Below the pieces are notes generated by a model. That model was given only the letters and a program-made list of their open reading frames with translations. It did not search any database and was not told the origin of the DNA. From assembly GCA_016234555.1 (NCBI GenBank), contig JACRBJ010000032.1, forward strand, positions 350,552-414,551: DNA of 64,000 nucleotides, in the 5' to 3' direction. The stretch is from Chloroflexota bacterium (GTDB lineage: Bacteria > Chloroflexota > Anaerolineae > Anaerolineales > Villigracilaceae). Of the stretch, positions 54,219 to 64,000 are shown piece by piece; position 1 is the stretch's first letter, and every line of letters begins with the position of its first letter. The translations under genes and the position numbers were made by a program.

Positions 54219-54240
54219 GTTTTGAGAAACAAGTAACGAG

Positions 54241-54276
54241 AAACGAGGCTGGTGATGAGCCAGTCTCGTTTTGTTT
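54241..54276. terminator. Bidirectional terminator after the SPFH gene
   Basis: AAACGAGGCTGG pairs imperfectly with CCAGTCTCGTTT (one mismatch), followed by TGTTTTAAT. It is placed between convergent genes. Confidence 0.75.
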
Positions 54277-54298
54277 TAATCACTATACAAAGCAGAAA

Positions 54299-54808
54299 TT
54301 AGAATAGAAAATATCGAGCGGATGCCATAAATATCATGGCGAGAATCATGGTAACCAAATGGATTGGAGCGACCGTTTGCATTCGTTTTTGTGCCGCCTG
54401 GATTTGTGTGAGTTGTTCCACGGTGGGTTTGCCGTTGACTTGGGCACCAATTCTAGCCAGGCTGGCGTTGCCATTGCCGAAGATCGCCCCAGTGACGAAG
54501 GAAATTAAGCCAAAAATTCCACCAATGCCAAATCCAATGCCGGGACCACTGCGCATCCAGGCGGGTGAAAACCCATCCGAGTCGATCCAGTAAAGTGCCA
54601 CACCTGCAAGGACGGTCGTTATAGCTGCCACTGACATGAAAATATGCAGGCGTTGTTTATTCAGCAATTGACGCGCGACTTGCTGACCTGCCTCACCCGT
54701 GGCTTGAATCCCACGCCCTATAAAGAGGGACATTAACAGGGCACCACCTCCCCAGAAAATCGCAGCAAAAATGTGCACCAGACGAAGCACGAGCATTGTG
54801 AAAAACAT
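54299..54808 (-). CDS. Four-helix membrane protein controlled by a TetR regulator
   Basis: 169 residues from ATG 54808, with AAGGAG upstream; the frame extends further but the extra residues are not protein-like. Four hydrophobic segments: about 4-27 (LRLVHIFAAIFWGGGALLMS), 54-73, 83-105 and 146-166. The first helix, with LVHIFAAIFWGG, is like CopD/DUF2269-type helical bundles that may bind haem, copper or quinone. It is divergent from the TetR gene across a shared operator, so it is the likely target of that regulator. Confidence 0.78.
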   Translation of the reverse strand: MFFTMLVLRLVHIFAAIFWGGGALLMSLFIGRGIQATGEAGQQVARQLLNKQRLHIFMSVAAITTVLAGVALYWIDSDGFSPAWMRSGPGIGFGIGGIFGLISFVTGAIFGNGNASLARIGAQVNGKPTVEQLTQIQAAQKRMQTVAPIHLVTMILAMIFMASARYFLF

Positions 54809-54843
54809 ACGAGTCTCCTTTCTACAATAAAAACACCAATAAG

Positions 54844-54885
54844 TTGAATATAGTTTTACTGTATTCAATATACATATGATATAAT
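54844..54885 (+). promoter_or_regulatory. TetR operator and divergent promoter
   Basis: A 25-bp palindrome, TTGAATATAGT (54844-54854), TTT, ACTGTATTCAA (54858-54868), with one mismatch between half-sites. A perfect TATAAT (54880-54885) with TTACTG 18 bases before it reads toward the TetR gene, so the -35 lies inside the palindrome. Binding would block this promoter and probably the divergent one. Confidence 0.78.
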
Positions 54886-54897
54886 TAAATTCAGGAA

Positions 54898-55554
54898 ATG
54901 TCAATAGCCATGGCAAAGACAACCACGAAACGTAAATACGATTCCAGCCGCCGAAAAGCCAGGGCGCGCGAAACTCAAGACCAAATCCTGCAGGCCGCCA
55001 GAAGACTTTTTATTGACCGCGGATATTTGGGAACGACCATGGATTCCATTGCGCAAACAGCAGGTGTCGCCCCGGAGACGGTTTACTCCATATTTGGAAA
55101 CAAACGGACAATCCTGTCGCGCATCGTGGATGTTTCGGTTGTTGGCGATAGCGATCCCATTCCCCTCCTGGTCCGCTCCCAAATTCGGGAGGTTGAATTC
55201 GAGAAGAACCAAAAACGTCAAATCGAAATGTTTGCGGGACGAATACAAATCATCATGTCGAACGTCGCACCCATGTTCGAGGTTATGCGTGGAGCAGCGA
55301 AAACAGAGCCCGAAGTTGCCGCCATGTTGAAAAAATATTTGGATGGCAGAATGAAGGGAATGGGATACTTTATAGATTGTCTGCTTGCCAATGGCCCGTT
55401 GAGCGAATGGATTGACAAATCGACTGCGATTGAAACAACCTGGGCGCTGACCAGCGCTGAAATGTACACATTACTGACTGTGGATAAAGGCTGGTCGGGG
55501 GAAGAATATGAACATTGGTTGTCCACCTCCCTGACTAGATTGTTGCTTCCATAA
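54898..55554 (+). CDS. TetR-family transcriptional regulator
   Basis: 218 residues. N-terminal DNA-binding domain: ETQDQILQAARRLFIDRGY, TTMDSIAQTAGVAPETVYSIFGNK. The C-terminal 150 residues are helical and bind an unknown ligand. A start at 54910 (MAKTTTKRK) is also possible; TATAAT lies 12 bases before 54898 and AGGAA lies between. It sits divergent to the four-helix membrane protein across a perfect operator, implying self-control and repression of that gene. Confidence 0.92.
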   Translation: MSIAMAKTTTKRKYDSSRRKARARETQDQILQAARRLFIDRGYLGTTMDSIAQTAGVAPETVYSIFGNKRTILSRIVDVSVVGDSDPIPLLVRSQIREVEFEKNQKRQIEMFAGRIQIIMSNVAPMFEVMRGAAKTEPEVAAMLKKYLDGRMKGMGYFIDCLLANGPLSEWIDKSTAIETTWALTSAEMYTLLTVDKGWSGEEYEHWLSTSLTRLLLP

Positions 55555-55558
55555 AAAA

Positions 55559-55583
55559 GAGCCGACACATTTTGTGTCGGCTC
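55559..55583. terminator. Bidirectional terminator between TetR and aconitase genes
   Basis: An 11-base stem (GAGCCGACACA with TGTGTCGGCTC) and a three-base loop, preceded by AAAAAA. On the minus strand the stem is followed by TTTTTTAT. Confidence 0.85.
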
Positions 55584-55592
55584 CGATATTTC

Positions 55593-58283
55593 CTACTTCA
55601 TCAAATTCCTCAGCACCGTATGCAGGATTCCTCCGTTGCGATAGTAGTTGACCTCGACATCCGTATTCAACAACACCGTGGCCTTGAATTCAACAATCTT
55701 GCCATCAGATTTCTTCGCCTTGACTGTGACCTCGCTTTGCGGCTTGATCTGGTCACTCAGCCCTTCGATGGAGAAGGTTTCGCTGCCGTCCAAACCAAGC
55801 GACTCGGCGTTTTGTCCCTGCGTGAATCGCAGCGGGAGGACGCCCATGCCCACGAGGTTGGAGCGGTGGATGCGCTCGAACGACTCGGCAATGACGGCTC
55901 TCACACCTTGCAGCATTGGACCCTTCGCAGCCCAGTCACGGCTAGAGCCGGTGCCGTCTTCCTTGCCAGCCAGCACGATGGTGGGAATGCCCGCCTCCTT
56001 GTATTTCATGGCGGCGTCGAAAATGGACATTTCCTGACCTTCGTACTTCGTCCAGTTGCCTTCCTTCGGCGCTACAAGCAAATTTTTGAGGCGGATGTTC
56101 GCGAACGTGCCACGCGCCATCACCTGGTCGTTGCCGCGGCGGGCGCCGTAGGAGTTGAAATAGGTGGGAGCCACATCATGCTCTTGCAGGAATTTCCCGG
56201 CGGGACTGTCTGTGGCGATGTTGCCGGCGGGCGAGATGTGGTCGGTGGTGATGGAATCGCCGAACATGGCAAGCGCGCGCGCGCCGTCGATTCCTTTGAT
56301 GGAACCGGACTCCAGTGAAAGGGTCTGGAAGTAGGGCGGATGATGAATGTACGTGGAGTTGACATCCCATTCATACAGGTCGCCGCCGGAGACCTTAATC
56401 TCCTGCCACATATCAGAGCCGCTGAACACATCGGCGTATTTGTCCTTGAACATCTCAGCCTTCACGCTGGACACAACCGCATCGCTGACTTCCTTTTGGG
56501 TGGGCCAGAGGTCTTTGAGGTACACGGGTTGACCGTCGCTGCCGGCGCCGAGCGGCTCGTTGATCAGGTCGATGTCCACGGTCCCGGCGAGGGCGTAGGC
56601 GACGACCAACGGCGGCGACGCGAGGAAGTTGGCTTTCACCAGCGGATGGACTCGCCCCTCGAAGTTGCGGTTGCCAGAGATGACCGCCGCCGCGACCAGG
56701 TCGGAGCCGGTGACTGCTTTGGCGACTTCACCCGGCAGCGGACCGGAATTCCCGATACAGGTGGTGCAGCCGTAGGCGATCACGTTGAAGCCGAGTTTGG
56801 AGAGCGGTTCGATCAGCCCGGCATTCTGGAGGTATTCGGTCACCACACGGGAGCCGGGGGCAAGCGAGGTCTTCACGTACGGCTTGACGTTCAAACCTTT
56901 TTCGAGCGCCTTCTTCGCCACAAGCCCAGCCGCAATCAACACGGACGGGTTGGAGGTGTTGGTGCAGGAGGTGATCGCCGCAATGACCACCGAGCCATGC
57001 GTCATCCTCTGCGAGCCGCCGTTCGTGCCAACCGTGGCTTCGCGTTTGAGCGCTTCTTCGGACAGTTCAAATCCGCGTTCCTTCACGGGAGCGGTCAATG
57101 CCTTTTGGAATGTTTCCTTCATCTCGGAGAGCGCCACGCGGTCTTGCGGACGTTTGGGACCAGCCAAAGACGGGACGACCGAACCCAAGTCAAGTTCGAG
57201 GGTGTCGGTGAATTCGGGATCGGGGCTGCCAGCCTCGCGGAAGAGTCCCTGCGCGCGCATATAGGCTTCGGTGCGGGCAACCACTTCCTCGGGACGACCG
57301 GTCAGCCGCATGTAGCGCAGCGTTTCCTCGTCGACAGGGAAGTAGCCCATCGTCGCGCCGTATTCGGGAGCCATGTTGGCAATCGTCGCGCGGTCGGTAA
57401 GCGACATGTTGGCCAAACCTTCGCCGTAAAACTCGACGAACTTGTCCACCACGCCCTTCTTGCGGAGCATCTGGGTGACGGTCAGCACGAGGTCGGTGGC
57501 GGTAACGCCTTCCTTGAGTTTGCCGTAAAGTTTGAAACCGATCACGTCGGGCAGGAGCATATCCATCGGCTGACCGAGCATCACGGCTTCGGCTTCGATT
57601 CCACCCACACCCCAGCCAACCACGCCCAAACCGTTGATCATCGTCGTGTGCGAGTCAGTGCCGACGAGGGTATCGGGGAATAAAATGGACTGCGAGGTCT
57701 CCGACTTCGTCATCACCACATCCGCCAGATATTCAAGATTGACCTGATGCACGATACCGGTCATCGGCGGGACGACGCGGAAATTACTGAAAGCCTTCTG
57801 TCCCCACTTGAGGAACTCGTAGCGTTCCTTGTTGCGGAGGAATTCCATCTCGGTGTTGCGGTTGAGTGCGTCACCAGTGGCGAAGAAATCCACCTGCACC
57901 GAATGGTCGATGACCAAATCCACAGGCACGAGCGGATTGATCTTCTTCGGGTCGCCGCCGAGACGGGCAACCGCTGCGCGCATGGCGGCAAGGTCCACAA
58001 TGGCGGGAACGCCGGTGAAATCCTGCATCACCACGCGGGCAGGTAGAAATGGGATACCGGGACGCATGTTTTTCGGCGTCCACGCGGCGATGTTTTTTAC
58101 ATCAGCCTGCGTGATCTCGCGGTCATTACATTGACGGAGGGCGGCTTCGAGAACGACGCGGATGGAATAAGGTAGTTTGCCGAGTTTGGTCAGCCCAGCC
58201 TTCTCCAGCGCATCGAGACGGAAATAGACGTATTCCTTCTTTCCCACTTTCAACACGTCACGGGACTTGAATAGGTCTTGCAT
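55593..58283 (-). CDS. acnA: Aconitate hydratase, AcnA type
   Basis: 896 residues, the usual length for AcnA/IRP-type aconitase. The ATG at 58283 has AAAGGAG seven bases upstream; a longer in-frame extension is not family-like. The iron-sulphur Cys are in [14 protein letters not shown] and [17 protein letters not shown]. Other family segments: [23 protein letters not shown] and the C-terminal swivel [19 protein letters not shown]. It isomerises citrate to isocitrate in the citric acid cycle. Apparently monocistronic. Confidence 0.97.
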   Translation of the reverse strand: MQDLFKSRDVLKVGKKEYVYFRLDALEKAGLTKLGKLPYSIRVVLEAALRQCNDREITQADVKNIAAWTPKNMRPGIPFLPARVVMQDFTGVPAIVDLAAMRAAVARLGGDPKKINPLVPVDLVIDHSVQVDFFATGDALNRNTEMEFLRNKERYEFLKWGQKAFSNFRVVPPMTGIVHQVNLEYLADVVMTKSETSQSILFPDTLVGTDSHTTMINGLGVVGWGVGGIEAEAVMLGQPMDMLLPDVIGFKLYGKLKEGVTATDLVLTVTQMLRKKGVVDKFVEFYGEGLANMSLTDRATIANMAPEYGATMGYFPVDEETLRYMRLTGRPEEVVARTEAYMRAQGLFREAGSPDPEFTDTLELDLGSVVPSLAGPKRPQDRVALSEMKETFQKALTAPVKERGFELSEEALKREATVGTNGGSQRMTHGSVVIAAITSCTNTSNPSVLIAAGLVAKKALEKGLNVKPYVKTSLAPGSRVVTEYLQNAGLIEPLSKLGFNVIAYGCTTCIGNSGPLPGEVAKAVTGSDLVAAAVISGNRNFEGRVHPLVKANFLASPPLVVAYALAGTVDIDLINEPLGAGSDGQPVYLKDLWPTQKEVSDAVVSSVKAEMFKDKYADVFSGSDMWQEIKVSGGDLYEWDVNSTYIHHPPYFQTLSLESGSIKGIDGARALAMFGDSITTDHISPAGNIATDSPAGKFLQEHDVAPTYFNSYGARRGNDQVMARGTFANIRLKNLLVAPKEGNWTKYEGQEMSIFDAAMKYKEAGIPTIVLAGKEDGTGSSRDWAAKGPMLQGVRAVIAESFERIHRSNLVGMGVLPLRFTQGQNAESLGLDGSETFSIEGLSDQIKPQSEVTVKAKKSDGKIVEFKATVLLNTDVEVNYYRNGGILHTVLRNLMK

Positions 58284-58374
58284 AGGATACTCCTTTGGTA
58301 TGAGTTCCCTCTCCCCATCCCCTCTCCCCAATTGCAGGTTAACAATTAAATCTGGCAATTGCCGAAATGCTTTT

Positions 58375-58443
58375 GCCACGGATTTACACGAATTCGCACG
58401 GATTTGTTTTTAAAATCGGTGTAAATCCGTGAAATCTGTGGCT
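58375..58443. repeat. TTGCCACGGATTT-type palindromic element, copy 2
   Basis: CACGGATTTACAC (58377-58389) and GTGTAAATCCGTG (58419-58431) are a perfect 13-base inverted repeat within a larger imperfect palindrome. The left flank GCCACGG matches the GTGGC on the right. It lies in the otherwise empty 58284-58579 gap, which also holds a CCCTCTCCCC run and nothing coding that I can see. Confidence 0.65.
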
Positions 58444-58579
58444 GGGTCTTTTGCCAGATTAATTTGTCAAAGAGCAAAATGGAAGAGGGGTGCGCAAAGC
58501 GCGGGGTGAGGGTTTCACACCACAATCTTGAAGAACTCAAAGGAGCGCCTTTGATATCCTTAATCCTTTGTGGTGGGAT

Positions 58580-59620
58580 TTACAGTTTCAATTCCTTCTT
58601 CATGGATTCGACGAATTGTTTCTTCTCGTCGTCAGGCAGGAAGGAAGCCTGAGCGGCGCGCAGGACGCTTTGCTTCAACAAACCGATCGGCACCTTTAGT
58701 TGTTCGCAGACATGCTGATATTCGTGGGAGAGCGTGATGCGCGAGACGCTGGGGTCGTCGGTGTTGAGAGTCGCCTGCAAGCCCGCCTCCAACATCCTCG
58801 GCAGCGGATGCGCCGGCAGCGACCTTACCACCCCCGACTGGTAATTGCTGGTTACGCAGACTTCAAAGATGGAACCGCGTTCCTTTGCAAGCGCCACAAC
58901 GCTCTCGTCCTCCATCACCCGCACACCGTGACCGATGCGCTCCGCGCCGAGGTGCAAAATCGCGTCGCGGACGTTTTCGGCGGGTCCCCACTCGCCCGCG
59001 TGAATGGTGATCCGCAAGCCAGCCTGTCTTGCTTCCTTGAAAATTCCGTAAAACGGTTCGGTCTTGAACTCGGCTTCATTGCCCGCCAGGTCCATGCCGT
59101 ACAACCCATTCTTCATGTGATCCGCCGCCAGCCACGCCACCTGCTCGGCAAGGTCGGGGCTTTCGTGACGGTTGACCGAGGCGATCAAACCCACCTTCAT
59201 CTTGTATTGTTGCGCCGCTTCGTTCGCGCTCTTCACCACCCATTCCATCACGTCATGCAGGGGGAAGCCTTCGGCGCGGCTCAAAGCAACGGGTGTAAAC
59301 CTCAACTCAAGGTAGCGGACGTTGTCCCTCGCCGCGTCCTCCACCGCCTCGCGGGTCACACGGTCGATCACATCGGGCGACTTGTAAAACAAACGCAGGG
59401 TCTTGAACTTGTCGAGGAAGTTGGTGAAGGTCTGGGGGTCCTTGTCCTGCACCTGCACCAGCCCGCTCAGGTTGAACATGTTGATGGGAACCGTCACCCC
59501 ATGCTGGCGGGCGACCTCCAGCATCGTCGTCAGACGCAACGACCCTTCCAAATGGCGATGCAGTTCCACTTTTGGAAGGGAAAAATATTGGTTCAACGGG
59601 GCGGTATTGTCGTTCAGCAT
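58580..59620 (-). CDS. add: Adenosine deaminase
   Basis: 346 residues from ATG 59620; a TTG at 59653 extends the frame but lacks a sensible ribosome-binding site. Zinc and catalytic motifs: VELHRHLEGSLR (HxH, about 18-29), TIHAGEWGPAEN (His and Glu), RIGHGVRV (His) and NTDDPSVS (Asp pair). The enzyme converts adenosine to inosine in purine salvage; close relatives deaminate adenine, aminodeoxyfutalosine or methylthioadenosine, so the substrate is not completely fixed. It follows secA by about 51 bases on the same strand. Confidence 0.92.
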   Translation of the reverse strand: MLNDNTAPLNQYFSLPKVELHRHLEGSLRLTTMLEVARQHGVTVPINMFNLSGLVQVQDKDPQTFTNFLDKFKTLRLFYKSPDVIDRVTREAVEDAARDNVRYLELRFTPVALSRAEGFPLHDVMEWVVKSANEAAQQYKMKVGLIASVNRHESPDLAEQVAWLAADHMKNGLYGMDLAGNEAEFKTEPFYGIFKEARQAGLRITIHAGEWGPAENVRDAILHLGAERIGHGVRVMEDESVVALAKERGSIFEVCVTSNYQSGVVRSLPAHPLPRMLEAGLQATLNTDDPSVSRITLSHEYQHVCEQLKVPIGLLKQSVLRAAQASFLPDDEKKQFVESMKKELKL

Positions 59621-59671
59621 CTTTCTGACTTTTCCTGTTCCATCGGGGGCCAAACTCCCGATGATCCAGAA

Positions 59672-63664
<3,993 letters not shown>

Positions 63665-63665
63665 A

Positions 63666-63694
63666 AATAATCCCTTTCGCCGAAAGGGATTATA
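63666..63694 (-). promoter_or_regulatory. secA promoter with a palindrome over the ribosome-binding site
   Basis: On the minus strand TATAAT (63694-63689) is preceded by TG at the extended -10 position. It overlaps a palindrome, TAATCCCTTTCGGCGAAAGGG, whose right arm holds the AAAGGG ribosome-binding site eight bases before the ATG. RNA starting just after the -10 would contain only the right arm. Confidence 0.65.
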
Positions 63695-63794
63695 GCATTT
63701 GGATGTGGTATGGGGGATTTGAGTTTTATTAATGTTTTAAAGTTTGCCACGTGCTCTGTTGCAAACATCTGAGTGAGCTGGTAGATTTAAGGGC

Positions 63795-64000
63795 ATGAAC
63801 CAACGAGAGAGCCGCTATGTAAAAGTCGCCAAAATTGCATATCGCCTGACCAAACAGGCGTTGCCAAAGTATTCACACGCCAAGAGTCCGCATCATTTTG
63901 AATTGCCACAATTGGCAGCTTGTGTTCTGGTGATGTTTTACCTCAACAAAAGTTATCGGGATATGGAAGAGTGGCTCCTGGCAACCGATAAAGTGTGTCA
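63795..64000 (+). mobile_element. DDE-type transposase, N-terminal fragment at window edge
   Basis: The frame opens at ATG 63795 and runs off the right edge after about 68 codons. Sequence such as RESRYVKVAKIAYRL, HHFELPQLAACVLVMFYLN and SYRDMEEWLLATDKVC resembles the N-terminal part of IS4/IS5-like DDE transposases common in these genomes. The 63695-63794 gap may hold the left inverted repeat, but its partner is outside the window. I cannot tell if the element is intact. Confidence 0.7.

Noticed and set aside
56340..57683. A 447-codon frame antisense to aconitase
   Set aside because: Aconitase is certain on the other strand, and the antisense translation has the typical Gly/His/Val shadow composition.

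Overview
The window looks like a chromosomal stretch of an Anaerolineae-type Chloroflexota genome, probably assembled from an environmental sample. This rests on gene content and style: an over-long SecA, many Chloroflexota-style orphan membrane and lipoproteins, NBR1-Ig/CAP lipoproteins, starts without Shine-Dalgarno sequences but with a TATAAT-like box 6-11 nt upstream, and families of short intergenic microrepeats. No taxonomic marker such as rRNA is present, so the placement is an inference. Coding density is high and base composition is fairly even, except for two AT-richer genes (1874-2485 and 19427-21307).

Layout. 1-6.3 kb: a DUF362 ferredoxin-like protein, an ECF sigma/anti-sigma pair and an ABC-2 type transporter. 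6.3-10.9 kb: a MarR regulator with a two-subunit asymmetric ABC exporter and a legible promoter/operator. 11-15.6 kb: a DUF1349 protein, a zinc-ribbon/TPR/SecD-P1 chimera, a small-molecule kinase flanked by two related small ORFs, a CarD-like regulator behind an attenuator-like leader, and a HAD phosphatase. 15.7-23.3 kb: a GAF-GAF-PAS histidine kinase, a degenerate metallo-beta-lactamase-fold protein, endonuclease III, an AT-rich lipoprotein, a tRNA-editing-domain protein, a duplicated DinB/ClbS-like protein and FolK. 23.3-23.5 kb: a complete selenocysteine tRNA with its own promoter and terminator. 23.6-31.8 kb: an M50 protease, a solute-binding lipoprotein, a YibE/F protein, a sigma/anti-sigma/bactofilin-like operon, a C45 peptidase and NadD. 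31.9-38.6 kb: a tandem-domain nucleotide cyclase with a small partner, LigA carrying two in-frame microrepeats, and a DprE1/DprE2-like oxidoreductase pair. 38.7-40.9 kb: a cassette of SSB, DUF3467, a translin-like protein and a membrane protein. 41-48.2 kb: a two-component pair, a GT2 glycosyltransferase, a degenerate zinc-ribbon DNA-methyltransferase-like protein and an NBR1-Ig/CAP lipoprotein. 48.2-55.6 kb: a 697-residue orphan, a rhomboid protease, a TPR membrane protein, an SPFH protein and a divergent TetR/membrane-protein pair with a clear operator. 55.6-64 kb: aconitase, adenosine deaminase, a 1330-residue SecA, and the start of a transposase that runs off the right edge.

There is no CRISPR array, prophage or classic defence island. 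The observations most worth following up are the selenocysteine tRNA, the SSB-DUF3467-translin cassette, the pseudo-heterodimeric cyclase, the catalytically degenerate methyltransferase-like protein, the SecD-domain chimera, and microrepeats that have entered coding sequences in frame.
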